A stretch of 64,000 bases of DNA from Pontederia crassipes (GCA_030549335.1 CM060184.1:44171909-44235908); one strand, 5' to 3'; numbered from the stretch's first letter, positions 1 through 13,350 are shown. Made by a program: numbers and translations. Notes: generated by a model not told the origin, from the sequence alone.

Positions 1-3000
1 ACCTCTTCTGGCATCATGTTTGCCAACCTTCCTATATCATATCCCACCTAAGAACATGGGCCTTAATAAAAAAAAGAACATGGGCATCCAAGAAATAATG
101 AAGTGCGTGTAAATATTTCTCCACGGAAGAAAGCCTCATATATCTATATTTCATATTTTTCTTTCATGCATGCATGATCTTTGTTTTTTTAATAGGTGAC
201 ATCAGTACATGTACTCAGGTGATTCAATTTTTGACATGAAAAATCAATTAGTGTACTTCTGCTCACCTATCTCCTATCAGACTGTGAATACTGGTTATCA
301 AGTTCTCTTCAGCCAACATGATAAGCGCACTCTGTACCTTCATTCTCCCTTTGCATGTTTCTGATATCATGCATGCAAGATAGGAAAGAAACATAACATA
401 TCAAGAGCATAACATACGTTCTAACTGAAGCATAACATATCAAGAGCATAATATAAATTTATTGATTAGCCAAAAAAACTTTAGCAATCGATCGAGATTT
501 TTGAGGTTTTGAATTCGATTTCCAAGTAAAAGAATTTTTGGGAGCCTCATATTCAGAAGTGTGATCAAGGTCATACAAATTTATAGTATGATAATAAATT
601 AAAATTTTTATTTTACTGCTCTAGATATTATGGTCATAATATGAAAAAAATATTATAGTGAGACATACAAAAGAGTCTCTTGATCTACCACCACTCCGAT
701 CTCAGGAATCCATGACTAAAATGCTACTTAAAATCAAAGACATATCAGTATTTGTCTTTCGTCTGTTCCTACAACTTTTGCATGCCAGGATTGATTTGGG
801 ACAAATATAGTGTGTCCTCTGTCCATCCACTGTTCATAGTTCCCATACTGTGTAAAAGGTAGGCATGCCCCAGCGGATGGACACTAACGTGATGCATACA
901 AAGGTCACTTAATTTTCTCTTGCATTTGCAAAATGTCAAGAAGTATACTTTAGAAAATGTATTAAGAGGAAAAACTAATGGAGACTGCTATACCTTTTCT
1001 TTTTCGGAGAGAGGCTTCTTTATTATTAATGAATGTATATTGCAAGTTAGAAATATTTAAAGATCATTTTTCACATTTGGAACTGTATGGCTTGATTGTT
1101 TTGCATTTTGAAGACCGTATGTAGTTTATCAACCCCATGAAAATTAATTAGGAAAAAACAATTATACAAAATAAGTTTCGCCAACCTTGTGAAAGTGCAA
1201 GCATCCTTGAGGATACCTGCACAATTGTAAATTATATAAGTTTACCTACATAGACTAATGACTTTCAATTATTACAATATGCAATATTTACGTAATTTTC
1301 ATTTGCCAAGTAATGGTGGTTTTCTGGTGAGAAATGTTCAATGCATCAGCCTATTTTTTGGCATTTCATGTTGTTGTTGATCTGATACTTTTGGTCATGT
1401 GCTCACAAGTCAATATGCAATGTTTTAAAATCGGACCGGACCGGACCGATCGGTTCGACTATCAATCAAGTTTAATCATGATTCGACTATCAATCGGTTT
1501 GATTTAATAAAAAAATATTTTTATAAAAAACTAAATTGAATCAGGTTGATCCAGTCAAAACCGAGTTGTACTGGAATAGATTCGATCCAATTTTTGTTAA
1601 AAACAATAGAAAAAAAGGAAAGTTGATTTTGGCAGATGTGTGAAAATATGAAATAGATAATAAGTAATAAAATATATTTAGGGGATTATTCTATGAAAGT
1701 AAAATTAAAATAAAATGTGAAAAATGGTAATAAAAAAATAAACAAAAGAGAAAATTATTCACAAAATAAAAATATTATAAAATTTTAATTATTATAAATA
1801 ATGATATTAGAAACATAAAAAATTTATTCTTATTTGATTAATTCTAAAATTATAATTAATATGATTTAATTCTATTATTTTTTATCTTTTACATTTTATT
1901 TTTAATATATTTTAAGAAGTAATAAAACTAATATTATTTTATTAAAAATTTGATTAAATCTAATCGAACACAGTTAAATCAGTCGAACATTGACCCGATA
2001 AGATCTATGGTCTTATTTTAAAAATATTGTCAAGTTCAAGGATCCAGGTCAAAATATGAGTTCATACTAATTCTGTTGAGTACCACTCAAAATAATGCTC
2101 ATGTGAGATGAAGTGCGAGTTCAAAATACACTCAAAGGGAGTCAGTACGAGTTCACATTATATTTTACTCATTTCTCTTATATTTTATTTGTATTTTAGT
2201 TTTAATTTTTTAATAAAAATTTTATAATTGGGTGAAGCACGAGGAGGTTTACTAGTTATTTTAAAAAAGGAAAGCCACCATCTAGCGGGTTAATTTTTCC
2301 TAACTATTTTGGAATCCTATTTTAGTAGAATAATATTATCAAAAAAATATATATATAAATTAAAATTACTATAAATATATCTAATTTTATAATTTAGGAT
2401 ATAGTACTAAAATTATAAAACTAGAGTTCCATAATATGCCAGCAACATATTAAATTATATTAAATTTATTATACCAATAATACAAGATAATTATTTATGA
2501 ATCAATATAAAAAATTAATAAATGTAAATAAATTGCAAGGTCCCTATGATTTTTTCAATTGCAAGATAATTGTTAATTTTGTTTTCAATTTTTAATAAAA
2601 ATATGGATGCTTTCAATACATATAATGAACATTTAATTTATGTGTTAGAATGATTGCCTTATTGATATTACATTTTTATTATATTTATAATAAACCATTT
2701 ACCAACATGTTAATTTTCACATTGTCTGCCATTTGTCTTAAAATATCAATTTAAATTATATAGTTATAAATAAATATATCAATAATAATATTTTTTGCAT
2801 AATTATAATAGACATATTACATTATGTAAAGAACAATAAATAATACAAAGACATATTTCATTGAATTCTTTCGTAAGAAAATAGGAAATATGGGAAGCAC
2901 TTTTTGGTTCACATATATGGCAATTGGTTTTCAAAGTAATTAGTGAAATGTGATAAAAAAGGTGGGCCCCATTTTATTTTAACAAAAATGGCGCTATAAT

Positions 3001-3019
3001 TTAAGATATGAAGGGGTGA
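1..3019. other. AT-rich intergenic DNA, no gene seen
   Basis: I find no coding region, RNA gene or intact transposon here. The sequence is strongly AT-rich, especially 1600-2990, with many stops in all frames. The only structure that stands out is the inverted-repeat segment listed at about 1418-2029. Confidence 0.6.
1418..2029. repeat. Probable foldback/MULE-like MITE
   Basis: The left end reads CAATGTTTTAAAATCGGACC followed by a (GGACC)n and GGTTCGACT stretch. The reverse complement of the right end reads CAATATTTTTAAAATAAGACC and then GGGTCAATGTTCGACTGATT. The two ends are therefore diverged inverted repeats of roughly 100 bp around an AT-rich centre. The TTTTAAAA(C/T)CGGACCGG type of terminus is common in plant Mutator-like MITEs. 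No clear target duplication is visible, so the class is tentative. Confidence 0.4.
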
Positions 3020-4504
3020 TGTAACGCTCCCAAATCGCACCCTGTCACGTAGTAAAATACGCTTCGAAGATGCTACGGGTCATCCTTATGTGTACATCTT
3101 ATTGACCAAAAGTAAGACTTTATCTGGTCAACTCAAACATCATATAAATGCGGAAGACTTGATCATCATTAATAATAAAAAGAGTATTACATCTTAGTAT
3201 GCTGAAGACTGATAAAGAACTTTATGTGAGTTCAAAGAAAAGTTAGTACATTAAACTAAAGGACTCAAGATACCCATGTGCAGCATTTATGAGCTCGATC
3301 TGTCATCGTCGATCACCTTTATCATTAAGATCTGGTCCTGCATTTAAGAACATGCAGAGGAGAAAACTCCCTATGAGTTATGCAACTCAGTATGGAAGTA
3401 AGATAAAAACAATCATAACATCATGATACTAAATAGGAATCATAAGAATATCATCATCATACATATAGAAATAGACATCATCATCATCATATGGTAAAAG
3501 AGATCATATAACTTGACATATGGATAGGAAATTGATAGATCGTCATCTTCTTGAGATCATAAGATCAAAGATCAGGATATATCATCATAAAAGAGGCAAA
3601 AGCCGATCATCATGATTATGAGGTCATCATCATATAAAGATTCATGAGAGATAATTGTATGAAAATAGAAAATCATGAATTGTATCATCTTATTCAGATC
3701 ATATTAATAATAGATCAAAAGATCATGGATAGATCATCCTAAGTGTGACAAGAGTCACTAATCATCATGAAAAGATTTCATTATTAATATGCTTCATCTT
3801 CTTCATCATCTTATTATTTATCTTCGACTTATAGTGGGGTATATTTCAACTCATGGGGAGGCCTGCCTCAACCCATCCATCATCATCATCATCATCATCA
3901 TAACTGGCAGAACTAGCCCATAACTGGTCGTCATCAGTCCATCATAAAAAGAGCTATCCATTTAACATTTTTCATCTTTTATCTTGCAGCTTTCAGCGAT
4001 GGCCGGCGGCATCAATAATCATCATAATTCATCAATAATCGAGATTCTACGACGAATCTGTTCTAGTTCCATACCTTGTGAAGTTTTCGTTGAAACTTCG
4101 CATCCTTTCTCTTCTTCTTTGTATTCTTCCGCTTCCTCTTCTTCTTTATTCCGACTGTTCCCCTCTGTCCAGGCTCGTCGTCCATGTGTGTCGATGTCCC
4201 AATCCCTCCGGCGAGTCCCCTGTTGGCGGCGGCGGATCAAGGACGAGAAGGAACAGAAAAGATGCACGAGCAAGAGAGAAATTAGGGCCGGCCTGTAGGA
4301 AAAATAGGGGCTGGTTTGTTGGCTTGGCCTCATATTTATAGGAGAGGAAAACCTGAGTTATTATTGGAATAGATTTTCCCTGATTTGTTTCCATCTTATC
4401 TTTTGATTTGGTTTTATATTTCTCCTTTCTTTATCTCCTCCTATTCTGATTTATCCTTTCCTTTTTTATCTTTTTTTTTCTTTTAAAATCCCTCAGGCGT
4501 TACA
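3020..4504 (-). repeat. 3' LTR of the gypsy element (internally deleted)
   Basis: This LTR is 1485 bp, against 2201 bp for its partner at 9148-11348. Compared with the partner it lacks about 680 bp, with the junction near 3990-3996 where CTTT/TTTCAGCGATGGCC sequences meet, and about 45 bp more near 4035. A TATA-like ATATTTATA (TATAAATAT on the - strand) at 4332-4340 fits a U3 promoter. The LTR is rich in ATC trinucleotides, including a (CAT)n run near 3880-3901. Short open frames inside it are not genes. Confidence 0.8.
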
Positions 4505-5424
4505 TCATAAACCCCTTAAAATGAAATTCATCCTCGAATTTAGTCACTGGGTAGGAGCTTATTAACAAGAAGAAAACTTCGTGATCATTTGGGCGATGGT
4601 ACATCTCACACTTAGAAAGACGTTTGTTCATCATCGTTCCATCTTCATCATCTTAAGTACATAATCCTTCCATCATCATATGCATTGGGACAATGGGTCC
4701 TTTTATCGTAATATACCTTAGGGAAAAGGTCATATAACATTTTCTTTTCATCATATAGTTCATCTTTTCATTTTGCCTTTGCTATAATCGGGAAATAAAA
4801 TCTACTACATTCAACACAATAATGTGTTTCCATCTTAATCATCCATATGTCAATTAGAGAATTATTTCATATGAAATTGTAAACTCTTCTCCAAATAGGC
4901 CATGACAATTCTCTTTTCATTTTGCATCTTCCTTGACCTAACCTCCTAAGTTTTGATTGCAAGGGACAAATTAAGACTTTTAGGAGCAAAATCAACTTCA
5001 ATCATCATGAGAAAACTTGAGAATGTCATGACATGATATCATATGGACAAATTTTAATTTCCGATGAAATGAGTGATATGGATCAAACACCTTTTTCGCA
5101 AGAGGAACTTGGTTGGATATACCTTTCATACCACTTTGTCATTTGGTTTAAAAAAATCCATTTACATCAGTCTTTCTTGGCATAAAATTTTTATCATGCC
5201 TGAACTTTCTTCATCCTCCTTATATCAATTCAACTTTCTTGGCATATTCATTTTGTCTATCTCAGCTCTTTAGCATTTGGATATTTCTTTTCACCTTCCT
5301 CATTCCTATGTTTAGGTAAGCAGTATGGTATCCCATTCAATGTGTCGGAGGAAATCTCGCGAATGACATAATCATCCTTAACAATAAAAGTCATTATGAG
5401 ACATAACATGAAATTGATAAGCAT
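4505..5424 (-). pseudogene. Gypsy polyprotein 3' end, integrase C-terminal remnant
   Basis: Read on the - strand, the segment next to the 3' LTR ends with a codon run ending in AAATTCGAGGATGAATTTCA and then a purine tract, the usual end of a plant gypsy pol gene. Further upstream (about 5040-5280) a translated stretch KPNDKVV*KVYPTK resembles the GD-VFLKVSPTKG block of the integrase C-terminal module. Stops and frameshifts are frequent. Function is lost. Confidence 0.5.
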
Positions 5425-6948
5425 CAACAATAACAACAACAACAACAACAACAAAGCCTTATCCCACTATGTGGGGTCGGCTACATGGATCATACCACGC
5501 CATTCCGCTCTATTAGTAACAAAACCTTTCGGTATATTATTCACCAATAAATCTTGCTCTATTAGTTCGCCAAGTGTCCGCCTTGGCCTCCCTCTCCCTC
5601 TTTTAATCGGACTCCAGATTATTTGATCTACTCTTCTTACTGGCGCATCTAATGGTCTTCTCTGAACATGACCAAATCATCTCATACGATTCTCTACCAT
5701 TTTCTCACTAATAGGAGCCACTCCGACTCGTTCACGTATATGGTCATTCCTAATCTTATCTAATCTTGTATGACCACACATCCATCTCAACATCCTCATT
5801 TCGGCTACCCCCACTTTACGTTCATGTTGTCCCTTCATAGCCCAACATTCACTACCATATAACACTGCTGGTCTTATAGCAGTACGATAGAATTTTCCTT
5901 TAACTTTATTGGGTACTTTTCTATCACAAAGAACTCCAGTGGATTTCCTCCACTTACACCAACCAACTTGAATTCTATGATTAACATCGTCATCAATCTC
6001 ATCATCTTATCTTACAATTGATCCTAAATATTTAAACTTTGTCACTTGAGAAATTATATCCTCCCCTAACCTAATTTTCAAATCGTCTCTAAGTTATTTA
6101 TTTGTGAAATTGCTATGCATATATTCTATTTTATTCCTACTTAAACGAAAACCCTTTGACTCCAACGTATTTCTCCATATTTCCAATTTTGTATTAATCT
6201 CTTCTCTTGAATCTGCTAAAAGTACTATATCATCCGCAAATAGCATGCACTTAGGTACCTCCTCTGTGATACTCTCGGTTATAGCATCGATAATTAAGTT
6301 AAATAGATACGGGCTTAAAGCTGATCCTTGATGTAGGTCAATTCCTATAGGAAATTCATTTGTCTCACCTCCGGGTGTCCTAACCCTAGTCAATGCCACA
6401 TCGTACATATTTTGTATTACCTTAATGTAGGCAACACTCACCCTCTTCTTTTGCAAGGCTTTCCAAAGTACATCCCTTGGTACCCGATCATACGCCTCCT
6501 CTAAGTCAATGAAAGCCATATGTAAGTCTCTTCTCCTACTTCGATACTTCTCCATCATCCCCCTTAGTAAATAAATCGCCTCTGTAGTGGATCTTCCTAG
6601 CATGAACCCAAATTGTCTCTCAGAAATACTAGTCTCCATTCTCAATCTATGCTCAATCACTTTTTCCCATAATTTCATTGTGTGACTCATAAGTTTAATC
6701 CCTCTATAATTTGCACAATTCTGAATATCCCCTTTATTTTTGTAAATAGGAACTAATGTACTTAATCTCCAATCATCATACTTTTTTTTCGATCGTAAAA
6801 TCTCATTAAATAGTTTACATAACCACAACACACCTTTTTCTTCTAAACATTTCCAAACTTCAATCGGTATACCATCCGGTCCAACAACTTTACCATTCTC
6901 CATTTTCTTAAGAGCTTCGCTAACCTCCGAGAAGGCGTTATAATCATC
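5425..6948 (-). mobile_element. RTE-clade LINE, 5'-truncated, nested in the gypsy element
   Basis: The 3' end on the - strand is a (TTG)n tail, seen as (CAA)n on the + strand at about 5425-5454. Next to it is the block GCCTTATCCCACTATGTGG, the characteristic end of plant RTE elements. Upstream on the - strand come the RTE C-terminal domain (with VLYGSECWAMK near 5865) and then the reverse transcriptase. The apurinic endonuclease half is missing, so the copy is 5'-truncated at about 6948. A weak candidate target duplication is ATAAGCATC (about 5418) against ATAATCATC (6940). A short duplication of GATGGGGGAAAAATATTA follows the truncation point. Confidence 0.85.
6094..6903 (-). pseudogene. RTE LINE reverse transcriptase fragment
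   Basis: A 269-codon open stretch encodes a non-LTR reverse transcriptase. The fingers region starts at NGKVVGPDGIPIEVWK and continues as NYRGIKLMSHTMKLWEKVIE, ERQFGF-LGRSTTEAI, FIDLEEAYDRVPR, the HQGSALSPYLFNLIID block, and the catalytic box CMLFADDIVLLA (the FADD motif). These blocks in this order are typical of the RTE/BovB clade. The frame continues upstream of the first Met to about 6946. It stops early after the thumb-like region, and the C-terminal part goes on in another frame at 5677-5865. The endonuclease domain is absent, so the protein is not functional. Confidence 0.85.
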
Positions 6949-7906
6949 GATGGGGGAAAAATATTAGGGGAAAAATCGATGGGGGAAAAATATTATCTCA
7001 TGATTAATTTCATGAAAGTGGTTATAATCATCATAATCATGATCATCGCCAATACTAAAATTAGGGGTCATCAAGGTAACATATGATATGGTCAATTATA
7101 TAACCACACGACATCATAAGAAAATCAAGAAGATTTCTTATTTGACATCATAAAGTAATTTATCATCATCGTGGAATCATTCCTTAAATATAGGTTGGTC
7201 ATCATGTAGGTTGTTAGGATTAATAATGGTGTAGTCTAGCATGGTGGGAGGAAATTATCCTGAGGGTCATTAACAATTAAGTAGATCGATTTACAAAATC
7301 GATGATCATTCACAAGGTGTCATTGAACATAATTCATTGTCATTAGCAGACATCATCTTAATGGACACAATTGATTATAAATCATATAATCATTGTAATA
7401 AGATTTCCGATGCTCTATTTTTTTTCCACATTAACATGCTGGATACTTATAACATACTTTTGTATCTTCACATTTCATATCATTGCTATTTGTTCATCCT
7501 TATACATATGTGTACTTCCCAAATGAATCACAACCTAAGCTTATGATTACATCATCATACCTCTTTGTACTTTCCAACTGGATCGTGACCTAGGCTTATA
7601 ATATTCATCCAGTACTGCTCTTTTTAGGACTTCATCATTTGGGTTTCACATGCTTAATTTCTTCATCATTTTATATTCACGCAGTCTTATTGAAGTCTAA
7701 CGAGCCTTCCTTCTTATGTTTGAGTGCATGTGGAATAGAATTCATCTTACCATGGTGGTAATTTATGAAGAATTCGGAATCTTTCTAAAACTTCATGCCA
7801 TCTTCATTGCAACATATTAGGGTACTACTAAAAGGAAGCATACTTAAAATCGATGAACACTTCAATTTTTTTCTACATAAATTTAGGCATAGGTTGAACA
7901 CAATGT

Positions 7907-8143
7907 TCATGAGGGTCTAAAAGTTTGAGGAGTGTTCTTTAGTCCAATGGCATCACCCAATTTATAGTGATCATTCATTGTTAGGAAAATTATCTTCATT
8001 ACATCTTTTTCAGCAACTCGAAGCTGTTGGTACTCACTCCATAAATCGATCTTGTGAACACATAGCCTTAGATAGGTAATCTTTGCATGGTAACAGACAC
8101 TTATGTCTTGATGGTTGTTTTTATTTAACAATTTTTTAATCAA
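7907..8143 (-). pseudogene. Decayed gypsy reverse transcriptase fragment
   Basis: The translated fragment contains DLWSEYQQLRVAEKDVMKI followed by GLKNTPQTF. This matches the Ty3/gypsy RT blocks DLRSGYHQ-RV-E-DV-KTAF and FGLTNAPATF. It shows that the internal region is a Ty3/gypsy pol on the - strand, in the same direction as the LTR, PBS and purine-tract order. The flanking sequence is too decayed to place protease or gag. Confidence 0.7.
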
Positions 8144-9132
8144 TCTCTAGATTCATAGAGTCATCATTATTCTTTACAAAACAAGTGGAACATCTAGAAA
8201 TGAGACCCTCAGTCTCATAAAGCCCTTGTCTTAAAATTTGTCTCTTCAGTTCATGTGTCATGGGGCCTTTGGAATTAGAGTCATGCTTGAAAGGAGGTCA
8301 ATATGACACTCAACTTCTAACTAAAACTTTTAGTTCTCTTGGGTACTGATATTTATCTTCTTCTTCTTGCATAATATTTATATATCTTAGGAAGTAAATC
8401 AATGACACTAAGAATTCCATCATAATTCTCCTAAGAATTTCTAATCGATGTGAAGAAAATATATCATCTTCCATCATCATTTGTACCACAAGGATGTACT
8501 TTATGGTATGACATTATTTTCGTAGGGTCATCATCCTTAAAAGTAGCTTATGTCATATAAGGGTCAAGTTCACTAAGAGTGTTGTTCATCATCGTAGATA
8601 ATGATAACATATGATTCGATAATATTGATAATGGAATCATGTCAATCATCATCTTTATAAGATCAATCTAAATCTATGTTTGATGTGACCCTTCCCTAAA
8701 CATCATCATAAAAAAAAGTATTTCTTTGATTGATAATCAATTCAATGATATAAAAGGGGATCGCATATTAGATCAAGGATAGATATTTGATCAAATCATT
8801 GAATCTGTACTTCATCATCTTAGTATGATGAATAGTGTAAGTGTGATATGAAAATGCCAGATGAGGCATGTCTGTCACATTTTAAGATCATTCTATATTC
8901 ATAAAATATTTCATTATTAATTATCATCATTAGAAAGGAATCTTAAAGATCAATAAGACTCATATTAGCATAATTAACTATCATGAGTGAAGAGTTACCA
9001 TCTTAATCATTCAACTTATGAAAGAGGGACAAACTTACTTGACATGACTTCAGGTGGCGCGGTGACTGCTCGTGGCACTTGCACATGGACCATGACATCA
9101 TACATTAAGACATGAGAATACCCTAACTTTAG

Positions 9133-9144
9133 GCTTTAATACCT
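9133..9144 (-). other. Primer-binding site of the gypsy element
   Basis: On the - strand it reads AGGTATTAAAGC, which is 9/12 identical to TGGTATCAGAGC, the sequence complementary to the 3' end of initiator Met-tRNA. It lies 3 nt inside the 5' LTR boundary. The differences are mostly of the kind expected from deamination of methylated cytosines. Confidence 0.65.
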
Positions 9145-9147
9145 AAC

Positions 9148-11348
9148 TGTAACATCCCCAAATCGCACACTGTCACGTGACAGAATACGCTTCGAAAATG
9201 CTACGGGTCATCCTTACGTGTACATCTTATTGACCAAAAGAAAGACTTTGACTGGTCAACTCAAAAATCATATAAACGCGGAAGACTTGATCATCATTAA
9301 TAATAAAAAGAGTATGACATCTTAGTATGCTGAAGACTGATAAAGAAAAGCTAGTATATTAAACTAAAGGACTCAAGATACCCATGTGTAGCCAAATACG
9401 AGCACGGTCTATCACCGTTGGTCACTTTCATCATTAAGATTTGGTCCTGCATTTAAGAACATGCAGGGGAAAAAAGTCTCTATGAGTTTTGCAACTTAGT
9501 ATGGAAGTAAGGTAAAAATAATCATAACATCATGATACTAGACAGGAATCACAAGAATATCATCATCATATAGATTGAAATAGACATCATCATCATCATA
9601 TGGTAAAAGAGATCCTATAACTTGACATATGGAGAGGAAATTGATAGATCATCATCTTCTTGAGATCATAAGATCAAGGATCAAGATAGATCATCATAAA
9701 AGAGGCAAAAGCCGATCATCATGATTATGAGGTCATCATCATATAAAGATTCATGAGAGATAACTGTATGAAGATATAAAATCATGAATTGTATCATCTT
9801 CTTTAGATCATATTAATAATAGATCAAAAGATCATGGACATATCATCATGTGTGACAAGAGTCACTAATCATCATGAAAAGATTTCATTATTGATATGCT
9901 TCGTCTTCTTCATCATATTGTTATTTATCTTTGACTTATAGTGAGATATATTTCAACCCACGGGGAGACCAGCCTCAACCCATCCATCATCATCATCATA
10001 ACTGGCAGAGCCAGCTCATAACTGACCGTAGTCAGCCCATAACTGATCGTCACCAGTCCATCATAAAAAGAGCTCTCCATTTAACATTTTTCATCTTTTA
10101 TCTTGCAGCTTTTAGTTTATCTTTATTAGGATATAAGGATCACGATCAAGATTTGGTCATTATAAGAAAGGATCAACGAATCATATAGATCAAAGTTCCT
10201 AATCATCATCATCGTTATATAAGACTTAATTGGAGCTACAAAATAGGATCATATAGAGGAATCATATGTACATAAACATCTTAATCATCATCATAATTAG
10301 ATCAGCTTAATGGATATGAATATGTGTCATCATTGATATGATTGGATCTAATTTTAAGTCATCATAATAAGAGTCATAAAATCATAGAGTCATATTGGAC
10401 ATCATCGTTAGTAAAGGCATAAATAATATAATCATCATTATGACTTAGATCAGGATTAAGCACATGAATCAATGACCTAAATATCATAGAATCATCATAA
10501 TTGGTATCGGAACCCGGGCTCGGGTCACACCCGAATCAGAACGGGTCGTCGTTGAGTCGGGGTAGCCATCGCGCCCGACTTCTTCATCGTGGGTGGAACT
10601 CAGGTCGGGTCATCATCAACCTAGGCCGGGTTCATCTTATTGCAGAGCTCGAAGAGCGCGGCAATGATGGATCCGGGCCGAGTTCTGTCGAACTCGGTCC
10701 GGACACGTCCTAATTCGGACAGGGTACAAAGGAACCCGGGTCGGGTTTCTCTTGCGAAGAAAGACTACATCACGCAGTACCTTTTCCGATCAACTTTTCA
10801 GCGATGGCCGGCATCAATAATCATCATAATTCATAATACTATAACTAGGGATCAAGGAGAGCATGCTTCAAGTCTAAAATCGAGATTCTATGATGAATCT
10901 ATCCTAGTTCCATACCTTGTAAAGTTTTCGTTGAAACTTCACATCCTTTATCTTCTTCTTCGTATTCTTCCTCTTCTTCTTCTTCTTTATTCCGACCGTT
11001 CCCCTCTGTCCAGGCTCATTTTCCACGTGCGTCGATATCCAAATCCCTCCGGCGAGTCCCCTGTTGGCGGCGGCGGATCAAGGATAAGAAGGAACGAAAA
11101 AGACGCACGAGCGAGAGAGAAATTAGGGCCGACCTGTAGGAAAAATAGGGGCTGGTTCGTTGGCTTGGCCTCATATTTATAGGAGAAGAAGACCTGAGTT
11201 ATCATTGGAATAGATTTTCCCTGATTTGTTTACATCTTATCTTTTGATTTGGTTTTATATTTCTCCTTTCTTTATCTCCTCCTATTCAGATTTTATCCTT
11301 TCCTTTTTTTATCTTTTTTTTTTCTTTTAAAATCCCTCGGACGTTAGA
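9148..11348 (-). repeat. 5' LTR of the gypsy element
   Basis: This 2201-bp LTR starts TGTAACATCC and ends in a diverged GTTAGA. A TATA-like box (TATAAATAT on the - strand) lies at 11173-11181. It is a long, ATC-rich LTR, and the solo LTR at 32255-34430 is its closest relative in the window in length and content. A GC-rich stretch at 10500-10760 is missing from the 3' LTR. Confidence 0.8.
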
Positions 11349-11353
11349 GGTGT

Positions 11354-13200
11354 GGTGGAATATGAGAAAATGAAATTAGTTAAACCATGTTCGGCTACAT
11401 TTTTTATTCAAGTTAAGAGGGATAGGGTGAAATAGCTAAGCCCTTTAAACACCACATTTTTCATTTCACCAAATTGATGAAATGAGGAGGGATAGATTAT
11501 TTTAAACCAAATTAATCTCTTTCCTTTTTTTTATTACCAAATTAAATTATTTCTCTTCTTACCTAATTAAACCACATCTCTCTCTTCTCTCTCCTCTCTC
11601 TCTCACATTCATTGATATATATATGATCATATATTATCTTTTTTCTAATATGAATACATATTTATCTATAATTTTTTATTTAGTAAATATAAAATTTTAT
11701 TCAAAATAAACATAAGTATACTATTAAAATAATTTAATATTAATATAATATATTCAACCGATTTGAGACGTAAAATTTGAATTCGGTCCTGACCCGACCT
11801 TGCCGAGTGTCAAAAAAATGAGACTCATCCTGACCCAATTATTCATCGAGTCGAGAAAAAATTTAAAAAATCCTAACCAATACGAACGAGGGCGACCAGG
11901 TCACCCCTAATTAATGATTATAAATACTTTAAATATATAATAAGAGATAAAAATAACTTTTATACAAATAAAATATTCATTACCCATCTCACATATTATA
12001 TAATTTATTATTCAAATATGGGCTTTCTAATGACACACGACGCCACCCCACCCATCACTCACCATACCACAACATCCTATTCCTTCATTATTTATTTGTC
12101 AAACAAACTCTCTTACTAGATACCATGATCAATCGTGCCATATATGCCATTATTTCTATAATTAGATGAAGTTTTATCTCCATCTATTATTGTGTCTATA
12201 TTTTTTCATATTAGTTGTTTATTTTTTCATAAATAATTTACAAGCATCTTAACTTTTCACGTTCCATAACATTTATCCGAAAAAATGAAAAATATCAGAG
12301 TATAAATAAATGCATAATTAATCATCTGACATATATATAATCATGTTTCGTGATATTTTTCAAAATTATTTATGATCATAAATAATTTTAATGACCAATG
12401 AACTAGAATGCAGCTTATGTTAGTATAACTGATTGATTGCCATGTTTATTCAAATACATTAATATCTATTTTTCATAAATAATCAATATATTGGCCTTTT
12501 ACATTTCCTTAGATTTATCCGAAAAAATAGGAAGATCGCAAATAAATCCATATCAGTATATAACATAAAGTCATACATTATAACATTTTATAGATATGTA
12601 AAAAGTCATCTTTTTTCACTATTTTTTTTTTGTCTTCCTCGGCATGATCTTAAAGAAGTGCAACGACGAATTAATGTGAGCATTAGATTTATATGTTAGC
12701 ATAATGGTAATAATTATTCAATTGCATTAGATTTAAATTCAAATAGAATTGGATGCAAACCTAGAAAAGAGAGAGATAAAATGGCACGGCACGTACCTTT
12801 GATTAGCCATGCACATTGAAATTAAAAGTTGTGATCGGCCATAATTAATTTGTGTTTCCGAGTATGTGGTAAACATGTACTGTGATCATGGGAGTCTTCA
12901 CAAGTTACCAAAAATAAATTATGTTCCACAAAATAACAGCGTCACAATATTAAATGGTCTTAAAATAATGGGGACTAAATTTTTTAACATTAAAAACAAA
13001 ATGTTAATTTTGAATAATTTATTAGTCATATTTTGCTTTCAATCATCATAAAATAAAATGTTTGGATGAGCGGTCGAAAGAATAAACTAAATGTTTTTTT
13101 GAGTGAGGAGTCTGATTTATTTTTTTCGGAGGGTCGTTGGAATCCAACGACAAAAACCGCTCAAAGTTTGGACGAATAAAAAAAATATTTCTATATATTT
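11354..13200. other. Intergenic DNA upstream of the Mo25 gene
   Basis: This is AT-rich sequence with a (CT)n tract at about 11575-11610. No conserved coding region is visible. A segment at 11757-11900 has the GACCCGACC-type repeats that also occur at 49160-49290, probably a dispersed repeat. The Mo25 promoter should lie near the right end, but I cannot place a convincing TATA box. Confidence 0.5.
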
Positions 13201-13350
13201 TCTTCTCTATTATTTTATTTGTCATCGTTCGTCGTCGTCTCTCTCTCTCTCCACTTTTTTTTTCTTTTTTGGTTTTTGCAATCTGCACCAACGAACTCGA
13301 ACAGCCGTCCTCGGCGCACCCCCACGGGGGGATGCTGCCCGATCTGGTGC

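Larger units (their letters stand above)
3020..11348 (-). mobile_element. Ty3/gypsy LTR retrotransposon, both LTRs, decayed
   Basis: The element reads on the - strand, with its 5' LTR at 9148-11348 and its 3' LTR at 3020-4504. The LTRs begin TGTAAC and end GTTACA or a diverged version of it. Flanks are GGTGA (3015-3019) and GGTGT (11349-11353), a 4/5 target-site duplication. A decayed initiator-Met primer-binding site lies beside the 5' LTR (9133-9144), and a purine tract with an AAGGGG core precedes the 3' LTR (4505-4520). The polyprotein survives only as fragments: an integrase C-terminal-like piece (about 5040-5280) and a reverse-transcriptase piece (7907-8143). An RTE LINE is inserted at about 5425-6948. 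The element cannot move on its own. Confidence 0.85.

Noticed and set aside
4022..4394. Several overlapping frames in the LTR (and the matching ones at 10640-11205)
   Set aside because: They lie in LTR sequence, overlap each other on both strands and are not conserved between the LTR copies beyond DNA similarity.
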